Of a DNA stretch of 64,000 bases, positions 7,794 to 17,044 are shown in pieces. The notes under the pieces were generated by a model. It was not told where the DNA came from. It ran no database searches and saw nothing but the letters and a program-made list of their open reading frames with translations. Made by a program: the position numbers and the translations under genes. The stretch is from the NCBI RefSeq assembly GCF_021545335.1, contig NZ_CP089312.1, forward strand, positions 3,658,001 through 3,722,000, read 5' to 3'. Source of the DNA: Streptomyces sp. GQFP. Lineage in GTDB: Bacteria > Actinomycetota > Actinomycetes > Streptomycetales > Streptomycetaceae. The stretch's first letter is position 1. The number at the start of each line of letters is the position of its first letter.

Positions 7794-10700
7794 CGGCGTA
7801 CCTGGATCCCGAGGACGACGCGCGGAATTCCGAATCCGCCCCCGAATCCGCCCCCGAATCCGCTCCCGGCTCCGACCCCGGCCCCGAAGGCACGTCCGCG
7901 AGAGCCGGCGAGGAGCCTGCCGCCAGACCTGCCAAGGCCGGACCCGCCAAGGCTGTCAGCAGCGCGGAGCTGCACGCCTGGGCCACCGACCACGGCAGTG
8001 TCTACCAGTCGCTGGAAAGCATGATCGTCGTCCACGGCGACCTGATCCAGCACCTGCACGAGCACTACCACTCCGGCGACGACGGGCACGAGGACGAGGA
8101 CGAGCGGACCACCGTCCCGGCAGGGGGCGAGGGCGTCCCGTATCCGGGGCTGCGCGCGTTCGGACGGGGCGATGCCGAGTGGTTCTTCGGCCGGAAGACC
8201 CTGGTCAGCCAGTTGTTCGACCTGCTCGACCGGTCTCTGGGCGACCACCGTCCGCTCGCCGTCGTCGCACCGTCCGGAGCGGGCAAGTCGTCGCTGCTGC
8301 GCGCCGGTCTGCTGCCCGGGCTCGCCAAGGGACAGCTGTCCGGCTCACAGCACTGGCCCCAGCTGCTGCTGACCCCCACGGCCACCCCGCTCGCCACCCT
8401 CACCACCGGTCTCGCCCTGCTCACCAGGGCCGAGGAGTCGGTGGTCGCGGCGGCGGTGGAGAGCGGCCCGGACCACGTCGTCCGATTCGTACGGGAACGG
8501 CTCGCGCTGCCGCCGGACGCACGGGTGCTGCTGGTCGTGGACCAGCTGGAGGAGTTGTTCACCCTCTGCCAGGACGAGTCGGCCCGCCTGCGTTTCGTCG
8601 CCGTACTCGCGGCTCTGACCGGCGCCGACGCGTCGCAGGCCCCTGTCGCCCTGACTGTCTATGGCCTGCGCGCCGATGTCTACGGCTCCTGTGTCGCCCA
8701 TCCCCACCTCCACGACGCCCTGGAGAACCGCCAGCTGATCGTCGGCCCGATGACCGACAAGGACGTACGCCAGGCCGTGACCCGGCCCGCCATGCGCAGC
8801 AAGCTCAGGCTCGGGCCGGGACTGGTGGACGTCGTCCTGGGCGATCTGCGCGGCAGCGCCCGCCAGACCGCCGCCGACACCGCCGCCGCAGGTGGTGCGT
8901 ACGAGGCCGGCCGGCTGCCGTTGCTCGCGCACGCGTTGCGGGTCACCTGGCTGAACCGCAACGGCGACACCATGACTGTGGGCACCTACCGTGACACCGG
9001 CGGCATCGACGGCGCCGTCAAGGCAACCGCCGACACCGAGTTCGACAGGCTCGGTCCGGCCGCTCAACGGACGGCCCGGCAGCTGTTCCTCAGCCTCGTC
9101 AGGATCGGCGAGAACGGAGAAGTGGTCCGGCGCCGCCGTACCCGTGCCGACCTGTTGCTGACGACCACCGACCCGAAGGCCGTCCCGGACCTGGTCGAGC
9201 GGTTCACCCACGCCCGGCTGCTCACCCAGGGCGTGGAGCGTGAGCGGGCCACCGTCGAGATCACCCACGAGGCGCTGCTGACGGCCTGGCCACTCCTGCG
9301 CACCTGGATCGCGGCGCTCGGCAAGGGAGGTGTACCGGTCCGGCAGGAGCTGGAGGAGGCGGCCGTCGCCTGGAAGAACACCGGCCGCAAGGACACGGCC
9401 TCCCTCTACCGGGGCGCGCGCCTCGAACTGGCCCGCTCCTGGGCGGTGGGCGACGGCAACGAGGACCTCACCGAGCTGGTCACCGAGTTCCTCGGCGCCT
9501 CCCAACGGCACGAGCGCCGCAGCAAGCTGCTACGGCGCGGCGCGGTGGCCGTCATCACCGTCCTGGCACTGCTCGCCTCCGGGCTCGCCGTGTTCGCCCT
9601 CGACAGCCGCGCGGACGCCCTGAAGCAGCGCGACAACGCGGTCTTCGACCGGGTCACGGCGGAGGCGGACCGCCAGCGCGACACGAACGGCGCGCTCGCC
9701 GCCCAACTCGACCTGGTGGCGTACCGGATGCGGCCGACGGCGGCGTTGCGGACGCGGCTGATGCAGGAGGCGGGTGCGGTGATGCCGACGCGGCTGCCGG
9801 GGGACTTCGGCGCCGTGCACTCGGTCTCGTTCGGCGCGAAGGGACGGCTGGCCACCGGCGGGGACGCGCTGCGGTTCTGGAACGCGGCGGACCCGACCCG
9901 TCCGGCCCCGCTGACCTCCCCGGTCGCCGGCCGGGCGGGGACCCGGGTGTCGTCGGTGTACAGCCCGAAGCGCGGTCTGCTGGCGGTGGGCGGCGGGGAC
10001 GGCGCCCTGCGGATCTTCGACGTCTCCGACGGCGCGCACCCCGTACCGCTCTCGGACTGGATCCAGGTCTCGAAGGGATCCTTGCCCCTCCTCCGGTTCA
10101 GCCCCGACGGCCGGACGCTGGCCTTCGTCAGCACCGTCCAGTCGGGCGGCGCCATGATGTCCGGCGAGGTGCAGCTGTGGAGTGTCGTGGAGCCACGGCG
10201 ACCGCGGCGGCTGAGCACCATCGCGTCCATTCCCGGGCAGAACGCCTCGTCCCTCTCCTTCAGCCGGGACGGCGCCCTCCTCGCCATCTGCGGCGGCACG
10301 ACCCCGGGGACCGAACGCGTCCAGCGCCTACGCCTGATGGACGTCTCGGACCCGGCCCGCCCGAAGGCCGTGGGCGGCGAGCTGGGCAGTCACTCCACCG
10401 TCGTCAACCATGTCGTGTTCAGCCCGGTCGGACCGGTGCTGGCCAGCGCGGGCAGCGACAACAAGGTGGTCGTCTGGGACCTCTCGCAGCCGCGCCGGCC
10501 GAAGGTGGCGAGCCGGCTCTTCCTCAGCAGCCCGGCCTCGTCGGTCGAGTTCAGCCCGGACGGCCGGCTGCTCGCCACCGGTGAGAACTCCGGCAGCGTG
10601 TACCTCTGGAACGTCGGAGCCCCGGGTACCACCAGGACCCTCGGCCCGGCCCTGCAAGGACACACGGCCAACATCACCACTCTGTCCTTCGACAGCACCG

Positions 10701-11833
10701 GACGCACCCTCGCCAGCGGCGGCGGGGACGGCAGGATCCTGCTGTGGCGACTGCCCCCGACCCTCGCCGTCACCACCGGCGGCTACGCGGCCGAAGTGGT
10801 GTCCCTGACCGACGACGGACGCCTGCTCGCGGTCGCCTCCGGCCCGTCCGTCACCCTGTGGGACGTCTCCGACCCGTCCCGGCTCACCCAGGTCGGCCGG
10901 CTCCCCGATGCCCGTACGTCGGTGAACGCGCTGGCCTTCCGGCCGGGGCGGAGCGGGCAACGCCTGCTGGCCGTCGGCGACTTCGGCGGCGGGATCCGGC
11001 TCTGGAACGTGTCGGCACCGGCCCGCCCGCTGGAGACCGGCGCGGTGCGGCCGGGCCTGGGGATACCGGTCGGCGGGCTGGCCTTCGACGCCTCAGGACA
11101 CACGCTGCTGGCGGGCGCACTGCAACTGCAGAGCGGTTTCAGCGGCAGCCTGCACGCCTGGGACGTCTCCGACCCGGCCCGCCCCACCACCCTCGGCGAC
11201 GGCCCGCTCGGCGGATACCTGCTTCCGGTCCGGGCCGTTGCCGCCGCGCCGCAGGGCGGCTACGTCTACACGGGCGAGGTCTACGGCGGCAATCTGCGCG
11301 TCTGGCGAACGGCGGACGGCACCGTGCCCACCGAGACGGGCCGGATCAGCACCGGCCAGATCGTCATCGCCCTGGCCGCCGACGCACGGACCCGGGTCGT
11401 CGCGACGGGCAACGGGGACAGCTCTGTCCGCCTCTGGAACGTGTCCCGCCCGACCGCCCCGACCCCGCTGGGAAAACCGCTGCTCACCGGCGGAATCGCG
11501 AACAGCCTCGACTTCGCTCCGGGCGGCGGCCTGCTCGCGAGCGGCAACGGCATCGGCCAGATCCGCCTGTGGGACACCACCGACCCGGCCCGCGCCACGG
11601 CTTACGGCCTCCCTGTCACCGGCCACGGCGGCCTCGTCTCGGCGCTGGAGTTCAGCCCCCGCTCCGGCACCCTGATCACCGGCGGCGCGGACGGCACGGT
11701 ACGCCTCTGGCAGACCGACCCGGCCAGGGCCCGCACCCTCCTCTGCGCGTCAACGTCCACGGCGATGACGCCGGACCAGTGGAGGAAGTACGTCTCCCCG
11801 GACCTGCCGTACGACCCACCGTGCGGCAAGTGA
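7790..11833 (+). CDS. nSTAND1 NTPase with transmembrane segment and WD40 repeats
   Basis: 1347 residues from ATG 7790; the frame is open far upstream, but that part is antisense to nnr. The first 90 residues are low-complexity and acidic, then AWATDHGSVYQSLESMIVVHG. The nSTAND1 domain follows: YPGLRAFGRGDAEWFFGR, Walker A APSGAGKSSLLRAG (about 160-172) and Walker B VLLVVDQLEELF (about 245-256). A transmembrane helix (about 583-603, VAVITVLALLASGLAVFAL) precedes a C-terminal beta-propeller region (about 670-1330). That region has many WD40-like units ending LWNVS, LWDVSDP or VWDLS. STAND proteins sense ligands and oligomerise; some act in defence. No effector domain is recognisable, so the function is unknown. 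Confidence 0.88.
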   Translation: MTAYLDPEDDARNSESAPESAPESAPGSDPGPEGTSARAGEEPAARPAKAGPAKAVSSAELHAWATDHGSVYQSLESMIVVHGDLIQHLHEHYHSGDDGHEDEDERTTVPAGGEGVPYPGLRAFGRGDAEWFFGRKTLVSQLFDLLDRSLGDHRPLAVVAPSGAGKSSLLRAGLLPGLAKGQLSGSQHWPQLLLTPTATPLATLTTGLALLTRAEESVVAAAVESGPDHVVRFVRERLALPPDARVLLVVDQLEELFTLCQDESARLRFVAVLAALTGADASQAPVALTVYGLRADVYGSCVAHPHLHDALENRQLIVGPMTDKDVRQAVTRPAMRSKLRLGPGLVDVVLGDLRGSARQTAADTAAAGGAYEAGRLPLLAHALRVTWLNRNGDTMTVGTYRDTGGIDGAVKATADTEFDRLGPAAQRTARQLFLSLVRIGENGEVVRRRRTRADLLLTTTDPKAVPDLVERFTHARLLTQGVERERATVEITHEALLTAWPLLRTWIAALGKGGVPVRQELEEAAVAWKNTGRKDTASLYRGARLELARSWAVGDGNEDLTELVTEFLGASQRHERRSKLLRRGAVAVITVLALLASGLAVFALDSRADALKQRDNAVFDRVTAEADRQRDTNGALAAQLDLVAYRMRPTAALRTRLMQEAGAVMPTRLPGDFGAVHSVSFGAKGRLATGGDALRFWNAADPTRPAPLTSPVAGRAGTRVSSVYSPKRGLLAVGGGDGALRIFDVSDGAHPVPLSDWIQVSKGSLPLLRFSPDGRTLAFVSTVQSGGAMMSGEVQLWSVVEPRRPRRLSTIASIPGQNASSLSFSRDGALLAICGGTTPGTERVQRLRLMDVSDPARPKAVGGELGSHSTVVNHVVFSPVGPVLASAGSDNKVVVWDLSQPRRPKVASRLFLSSPASSVEFSPDGRLLATGENSGSVYLWNVGAPGTTRTLGPALQGHTANITTLSFDSTGRTLASGGGDGRILLWRLPPTLAVTTGGYAAEVVSLTDDGRLLAVASGPSVTLWDVSDPSRLTQVGRLPDARTSVNALAFRPGRSGQRLLAVGDFGGGIRLWNVSAPARPLETGAVRPGLGIPVGGLAFDASGHTLLAGALQLQSGFSGSLHAWDVSDPARPTTLGDGPLGGYLLPVRAVAAAPQGGYVYTGEVYGGNLRVWRTADGTVPTETGRISTGQIVIALAADARTRVVATGNGDSSVRLWNVSRPTAPTPLGKPLLTGGIANSLDFAPGGGLLASGNGIGQIRLWDTTDPARATAYGLPVTGHGGLVSALEFSPRSGTLITGGADGTVRLWQTDPARARTLLCASTSTAMTPDQWRKYVSPDLPYDPPCGK

Positions 11834-11860
11834 CGAAGCCCGCCGTCCGCTGCGAACGGC

Positions 11861-12232
11861 CTACCCCTCGGCAATCACAACTGCCGAGGCAACCCCCGCG
11901 TCATGACTGAGCGACACATGCCATGACCGCACCCCGAGTTCCTCCGCGCGCGCGGCGACCGTCCCCGTCACCCGCAGCCAAGGCCGCCCGCTGTCCTCGA
12001 CGCAGACCTCCGCGTCCGTCCAGAGCAGCCCGCCCGGAGCGCCCAGCGCCTTGGCGAGCGCCTCCTTGGCGGCGAACCGCGCGGCCAGCGAGGCGACCCC
12101 GCGCCGCTCCCCACTGGGCAGCAGCAACTCGCCCCCCAGGAACAACCGTTGGGCCAGCCCGGGCGTCCGCTCCAGCGAGGCCCGGAACCGCTCGATCTCG
12201 GCGACGTCGATGCCGACTCCGATGATGCTCAT
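11861..12232 (-). CDS. acpS: Holo-[acyl-carrier-protein] synthase
   Basis: Transfers 4'-phosphopantetheine from CoA to acyl carrier proteins. The 123-residue length is typical. Magnesium/CoA motifs are visible: GIGVGIDVAEIERF-type start (IIGVGIDVAEIERF) and RFAAKEALAKALG in the middle. The C-terminal VSLSHDAGVASAVVI is also characteristic. ATG 12232 is preferred, with AGGGTG upstream; an in-frame GTG lies three codons earlier. It converges on the nSTAND gene and is divergent from the DUF4034-like gene. Confidence 0.93.
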   Translation of the reverse strand: MSIIGVGIDVAEIERFRASLERTPGLAQRLFLGGELLLPSGERRGVASLAARFAAKEALAKALGAPGGLLWTDAEVCVEDSGRPWLRVTGTVAARAEELGVRSWHVSLSHDAGVASAVVIAEG

Positions 12233-12339
12233 GCCGAGCACCCTACGGCGGGCACCCCTTTTCCCCGCGCGCCCGCCACTCGCCGCCTGTTAGCCTGCGG
12301 CGACTTCACCAAGTTCATGACATCAGCGGGGGCGGAGCC

Positions 12340-13323
12340 ATGACCCGGAGGCCCGGCAGAGCGGCCGGCAGCAGCGGCGGAACGAGCGCGAGGTCCGGTC
12401 CCCCGTACTTCGATCCGTACGACACCCTGCCGGAACTCGCCCCGCTGCGCACCGCGCTGACGAACGCCGACTGGACGGCCGTACAGGCGTATTTCTCGAC
12501 CCTCGACTCGGCCGAGAAGATCTCCTTCGTCTCGGGGCTCGTCGCCGACACCCCCGGCGTGGAGGACATGCTGCGCAAGGCGGTGGCCGAGCAGCCGGCC
12601 GCGCCACTGCCCCGCACGCTCCTCGCCCACCGTTACGTCGGCATCGGCTGGGACATCCGTACCGGCGCCCTCGCCGACAGCGTCTCGCGCGAACAGTTCG
12701 ACCGGTTCCATGGCTGGTTGGAGCAGGCGGAGCAGATCCTGATCGATGTGTGCGCGGAGCAGCCGGCGTACGTCCCCGCCTGGACCGTACGTCTGCTCAC
12801 CGCCCGTGGCCTGGAGCTGGACCAGGCCGAGGTCCGCCGCCGCTACGACCGGCTCTCCGCCCACCACCCGCACCACTACCCGGCGCAGCAACAGCTCCTC
12901 CAGCAGCTGTGCCCCAAGTGGGGCGGCTCCTGGGAGACGGCGCACGACTTCGCGCGCGGGGCGGCGAGCGCCTCCCCGGACGGCTCGCACTCCGGCGCAC
13001 TGGTCGCGCTCGCGCACCTGGAGCACGTCGCCGACCTGGAGCCGATGGCCGCCTACGCCTACCTGCGGGGCGTGCCGGTCCGCGACGACCTGCGCTTCGC
13101 GGCCCGGGTGTCCGTACTGCACCGGGACTACCGGCCGGGCTTCCACGGCATCGGCGCGCACAGCGCGTTCGCGCTCGCGTTCTCGATGGGCGGCCACTTC
13201 GAGGACGCGCTGCTGCACTTCGGCGCGCTCGGGGACCGGGCCGACGCGTCCGTGTGGTCGTACGTACCCGACCCGTCGACGGCGTTCCTCAAATACCGCA
13301 AGTCCGCGACGGCGACGATCTGA
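12340..13323 (+). CDS. DUF4034-like protein
   Basis: 327 residues, no signal peptide or membrane segment. After a basic, disordered-looking N-terminus it is mostly helical: TALTNADWTAVQAYFSTL, a tetratricopeptide-like middle, LCPKWGGSWETAHDFARG and GAHSAFALAFSMGGHFEDAL. The pattern matches hypothetical DUF4034-type proteins. The function is unknown. The gene ends 11 nt before the M16 peptidase start, so the two are probably co-transcribed. Confidence 0.7.
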   Translation: MTRRPGRAAGSSGGTSARSGPPYFDPYDTLPELAPLRTALTNADWTAVQAYFSTLDSAEKISFVSGLVADTPGVEDMLRKAVAEQPAAPLPRTLLAHRYVGIGWDIRTGALADSVSREQFDRFHGWLEQAEQILIDVCAEQPAYVPAWTVRLLTARGLELDQAEVRRRYDRLSAHHPHHYPAQQQLLQQLCPKWGGSWETAHDFARGAASASPDGSHSGALVALAHLEHVADLEPMAAYAYLRGVPVRDDLRFAARVSVLHRDYRPGFHGIGAHSAFALAFSMGGHFEDALLHFGALGDRADASVWSYVPDPSTAFLKYRKSATATI

Positions 13324-13334
13324 GGCGCACGGAC

Positions 13335-14933
13335 ATGACCACAGAAACCTTCGAACTCGCCCCGCTGTCAGGCCTGATAGGCACGACCACGACCCAGGGC
13401 ATCCGCACCCTCCACACGCTCCCGTCGCCCCGCAGCAAGGCTGCTGCCGAGATCACCGCGGGCCTCTTCTTCCGCGTGGGCCGCGCGGACGAGACCTTGG
13501 CCACAGCCGGAATCACCCACCTCGTAGAACACTTGGCCCTGCACCGCGTGGGAAGGTCGGCCTCGTCCAGCCCCCACCACTACAACGGCGCGACGTCAAC
13601 CACGTACACCCTCTTCCACGTCACGGGCAGCGAGGACGAGGTGGTAGCCCACCTGAACAACGTCTGCGCGTCGCTGCGAGACCTGCCGCTGGAGCGCCTG
13701 GAGACGGAGAAGGAGATCCTGCGCACGGAGGCGGCGGGCCGTGGCCAGGGCCCGCACCGCCAACTCCCGCTGTGGCGCTACGGCGCCCAGGGCTACGGCC
13801 TCACGGCCTACGACGAGCTGGGTACCTGGCGGCTCACCGCGGACGAGGTCCGCGACTGGGCGCGAACCCATTTCACCCGGGAGAACGCGGTCCTGTGGCT
13901 GACCGGCGACACCGTGCCCCAGGGCCTGGACCTCACCCTCCCCACAGGCAGCCACACCCCACCCCCCACCGCGACCAGCGCGCTCCCCGTGACACCGGCG
14001 TACATCCACGGCCCCGGCGGCCATGTCGTCTTCGACGCGGTCGTACGCCGCTCCACGGCCGCCGCCGTCCTCGCCGAGGTGCTCGGGCGGGCGCTCTTCC
14101 AGGACCTGCGGCAGGAGGGCGGCTACTCGTACTCGGCGGAGGCCGACTACACCCCGCGCGACGCCGACCACGCCGTCCTCACCGCGTACGCCGACGCCCT
14201 CCCGCACAAGCAGGGCGCGGTGGTGGGCGGCTTCGTCGACACATTCGCGCGCCTGCGCGCGGGCCGCATCGAACAGCACGAACTGGACTCGGCCCGCACC
14301 AAGCTGCTCAAGCGGTACGACGCCCCGGACCTCGGCGCCGCGATGCTGCCGTCGTACGCCCTGAACGTCCTCCTCGGCCACCGTGTCCTCTCCCCCGACG
14401 ACCACCGCGCCGAGCTGGCCTCACTGACGGTCACCGACCTGCGCGATGCCGCCCGCGAGGCCTGGACGAACGGTCTGCTCCAGATACCGGGCCGAGGCGC
14501 GGAGTGGGCAGGCCTGACCCTGGCCCCCCAGTACTCGACGAACACGGTGACCGGCACGCGCCACCAGTCCCTGGAGGACCCCGAGATCGCCCTGACGATC
14601 GGCGAGGAGGGCGTAACCCTGACAACACCGGACGGCCCGGTGACGGTCCACTGCACAACGACCGCGGCGATGACGTCCCACCCGGACGGCGCCCGCACCC
14701 TCACAGGCCAGGACGGCTTCTCGGTCACGGTGGAACCGACGCTGTACCGGGGCATCACCGCGGACCGCATCGCGGCCTTGGACGCGGCCGTACCGCCGAC
14801 GGCGATCGTCCGCATGCCACCACGCGCCCCGGAACAGATCCCCCAACCTCAGCGCCACGAGAACGTCCCGTCCGCCCGCCGACGGCCCTGGACCCGCAGG
14901 CTGTACGCCACTCTGCGGCGAGGCCGCGCCTGA
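13335..14933 (+). CDS. M16 family zinc peptidase-like protein
   Basis: 532 residues from ATG 13335. The inverted zincin motif H-x-x-E-H is intact (THLVEHLALH, about residues 60-69), with the third ligand region in LERLETEKEILRTEAAG about 75 residues on. A second M16-like half follows (HVVFDAVVRRSTAAAVLAEV and FQDLRQEGGYSYSAEADY). The C-terminal 130 residues differ from ordinary M16 peptidases. It is probably active, with substrate unknown. There is no signal peptide. It follows the DUF4034-like gene closely and ends 16 bp from the convergent gene at 14950. Confidence 0.85.
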   Translation: MTTETFELAPLSGLIGTTTTQGIRTLHTLPSPRSKAAAEITAGLFFRVGRADETLATAGITHLVEHLALHRVGRSASSSPHHYNGATSTTYTLFHVTGSEDEVVAHLNNVCASLRDLPLERLETEKEILRTEAAGRGQGPHRQLPLWRYGAQGYGLTAYDELGTWRLTADEVRDWARTHFTRENAVLWLTGDTVPQGLDLTLPTGSHTPPPTATSALPVTPAYIHGPGGHVVFDAVVRRSTAAAVLAEVLGRALFQDLRQEGGYSYSAEADYTPRDADHAVLTAYADALPHKQGAVVGGFVDTFARLRAGRIEQHELDSARTKLLKRYDAPDLGAAMLPSYALNVLLGHRVLSPDDHRAELASLTVTDLRDAAREAWTNGLLQIPGRGAEWAGLTLAPQYSTNTVTGTRHQSLEDPEIALTIGEEGVTLTTPDGPVTVHCTTTAAMTSHPDGARTLTGQDGFSVTVEPTLYRGITADRIAALDAAVPPTAIVRMPPRAPEQIPQPQRHENVPSARRRPWTRRLYATLRRGRA

Positions 14934-14949
14934 ACATCGGCCCGGACTG

Positions 14950-15567
14950 CTAGATCTGCCGGGGCCCGAGTTCGAGTGCCGGTGATTCGAGTGGCGGTGA
15001 GGGGAGCCCGAAGTGTTGGGTGATGATCCGTACGGTGTGAGCGCCATCGGCGTTGAAGCCGGACTCGGAGTCGTACCTCGGCGTGTCCCGGCCGATGATC
15101 CCGGCGTCCAGCAGCTCACGCACAAGCAGATCGGCCATGCCTCCGGAACGTCGTGACTCGCGGCGCCCACCCAGGTTGAACAGCGTCTGCTCGAACCCGC
15201 CCCGGCTGTAGAGGAACTGGAACGGGTGCTCGGCACAGTGCGGGACAAAGTAGTTCTGCCCGTGCGGGCACGTGCACGCGGGCGTGGAGGCCAGGAACAC
15301 GGTCTCCACGCGATCCGGATCACTGGCGCGCTCGGCGTAATGAATGTGCCCCCTGCGACCCGTGATACTCCGTGCCAGTTCCCAGGCAGCCTGTCCGACC
15401 GCTCTCGAACTCGGGCCGACGTAGGCGTCCTGCATCACCCATACCCACCCGTCGGCCTCCCCGAAGGCACGGGGAAGACGTCCCGCTTCGCCGAAGATGC
15501 CGGCCACGGTGGGCATGGTCATGCCCTTGCAGAAGGTGACGAACGTGTTCGGGGCGAGCCAGTTCAC
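14950..15567 (-). CDS. DUF6461-like protein, second of a tandem pair
   Basis: 205 residues. It shares the layout of its upstream neighbour: MNWLAPNTFVTFCKGMTMPTV, then FGEADGWVWVMQDAYVG, and a C-terminal LLVRELLDAGIIGRD...ITQHFGLP block. A Cys/His cluster (CTCPHGQNYFVPHCAEH) is unique to this copy and could bind metal. No function is known for the family. Its start overlaps the stop of the upstream paralogue by 4 nt. Confidence 0.65.
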   Translation of the reverse strand: MNWLAPNTFVTFCKGMTMPTVAGIFGEAGRLPRAFGEADGWVWVMQDAYVGPSSRAVGQAAWELARSITGRRGHIHYAERASDPDRVETVFLASTPACTCPHGQNYFVPHCAEHPFQFLYSRGGFEQTLFNLGGRRESRRSGGMADLLVRELLDAGIIGRDTPRYDSESGFNADGAHTVRIITQHFGLPSPPLESPALELGPRQI

Positions 15568-16091
15568 TCTCTCACCGCCCCGGAGGATGCGGCTGCCAGG
15601 GAGGCCACCGTCAGAGAAGGCAGTTCGAAGAAGTCGGCGATCGTCTGCACGAGGCGCTCGTGATCGTCACGGCCGTCGTACACCGCATCGGGACCGATGA
15701 GATTCGCGGCGAGAAGCTCCTGCGACAGGTAGTCCGGGTTGTCGCCGACCCGCTGCCCAATACTCTCGAAACTGAAGCCGAGGACGAACCGGCCGTCCCG
15801 GTAGTACGCGAAGTCGGGCGGGAACGCCTTCGCACTGCACGGATCGACGACGAACACGACGATCTCCACGCCGCGCGGACACAGATCCCGGTAGTTGACG
15901 GACTCGTAGTCCTCGATCTCCCAGTTGTGCATCTCGTGCACCGCCCACACCCACCCGTCCGCCTCGCCGTACGCGAGGGGTTCGCGGTGCAAGGTGTTCA
16001 GCGCCTGGGTAAGCACGCCGAGAGGCATACGCCGCGCGAAGACGACGTTCACGTCCTGGCCCGGAAAGGGACTGTGTATCCAGTCGGTCAT
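15564..16091 (-). CDS. DUF6461-like protein, first of a tandem pair
   Basis: 175 residues from ATG 16091 (MTDWIHSPFPGQDVNVVFAR), with AGGGTG upstream. AYGEADGWVWAVHEMHNWEI matches the paralogue, and the end (LSQELLAANLIGPDAVYD...IADFFELPSL) aligns with the paralogue's LLVRELLDAGIIG...ITQHFGLP. Neither copy has a signal peptide or a recognised catalytic motif. Tandem duplication followed by divergence is the simplest reading. Confidence 0.65.
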   Translation of the reverse strand: MTDWIHSPFPGQDVNVVFARRMPLGVLTQALNTLHREPLAYGEADGWVWAVHEMHNWEIEDYESVNYRDLCPRGVEIVVFVVDPCSAKAFPPDFAYYRDGRFVLGFSFESIGQRVGDNPDYLSQELLAANLIGPDAVYDGRDDHERLVQTIADFFELPSLTVASLAAASSGAVRE

Positions 16092-16151
16092 GCGAAGCAC
16101 CCTAGACGCGGCCACTGACATCGCCGACGGTGCGGGGAAAACGCCCGCCGA

Positions 16152-17021
16152 TCACTCCTGTTCAGGAGCGCCCGGCGCGGCCTCCGAGTCCTCGGCGAAC
16201 AGGTCCTCCGCACGCGTGACCGTGCGGGACCGCTCCAGCCAGGCGTCGACACGGTCGAGGTCTGTGCAGGACGTGATGCGTTCGCGCGCATCGGCCGACA
16301 CGGGGATGCCGCGCACCTCCAACACGAACAGGATCCCCTTGGCCTCCCCCTTGGCCGTGCCTTTGACCTCACCTTCGAGATAGGCCGTCTCACGGACCGT
16401 GCCCCGGCCAGGGAAGTAGCTGACGAACGACATGATGTCCTTCCATTTCTCTCCGGCTGGTGTCTTACCCAGGGTGACTTCCAGGAAGTCGAAGAAGTAC
16501 TCGGCGGTGTCGGGGTCGGTCTCCTGGAGTTCCTGAAGGGCGCTGCTGATCGCCTCCAGTATGGCGGCGCACTCAGGGCTGCGGGCGTGTGCCAGGGCGG
16601 AGAGCGCGGCCAGTGGGAGGTTCTTCGCCACGGTCCTGGTGTCCGTGATCACTGGCAGATTGTCCGGCCCGGCGACCAGCGGATACACCCGCAGAGCTGT
16701 CCAGCCACGCGTTCCGCAACCGAAGGGGCCGACCGCCCACTTGGCCGTGGCCGCGTCCTGGCAGACCACGAGCAGCAGCACGGGCAGTTCGTACTTCGCC
16801 TGAAGGTAGCCGACGTAGTACGCCCAGCTCCGCTCCTTGCCCGCGACCTTGCCGGACTGTGACTCGATGGCGAGCAGGAAGTCCTCGCCGTCGGACGGAC
16901 CGATGCGCAGCACGGTGTCGACGCGCCGTTCCAACGGCCGGGTCTCCGTCACGTCCGTGGTGACGGCGTCCACGGTCGCCTTCGCGGAGGGAGGAGTTCG
17001 GGGCAATCGAGATGCGTTCAC
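16152..17021 (-). CDS. Rpn-like PD-(D/E)XK nuclease-family protein, 5' truncated
   Basis: The reliable part starts at VTTDVTETRPLERRVDTVLRI and runs about 270 residues. It contains RRVDTVLRIG and LLAIESQSGK (D...E-x-Q arrangement of Rpn/PD-(D/E)XK proteins), WAYYVGYLQAKYELPVLLLV, and a C-terminal KGEAKGILFVLEVRGI tail. Homologues in Streptomyces usually have about 45 more N-terminal residues (HEALHRIF-type), which are not seen here. The best available start is GTG 17021, with no convincing ribosome-binding site. It may be a decaying gene. Confidence 0.6.
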   Translation of the reverse strand: MNASRLPRTPPSAKATVDAVTTDVTETRPLERRVDTVLRIGPSDGEDFLLAIESQSGKVAGKERSWAYYVGYLQAKYELPVLLLVVCQDAATAKWAVGPFGCGTRGWTALRVYPLVAGPDNLPVITDTRTVAKNLPLAALSALAHARSPECAAILEAISSALQELQETDPDTAEYFFDFLEVTLGKTPAGEKWKDIMSFVSYFPGRGTVRETAYLEGEVKGTAKGEAKGILFVLEVRGIPVSADARERITSCTDLDRVDAWLERSRTVTRAEDLFAEDSEAAPGAPEQE

Positions 17022-17044
17022 TCTTTCGAGCAGCGGCAAAACGT

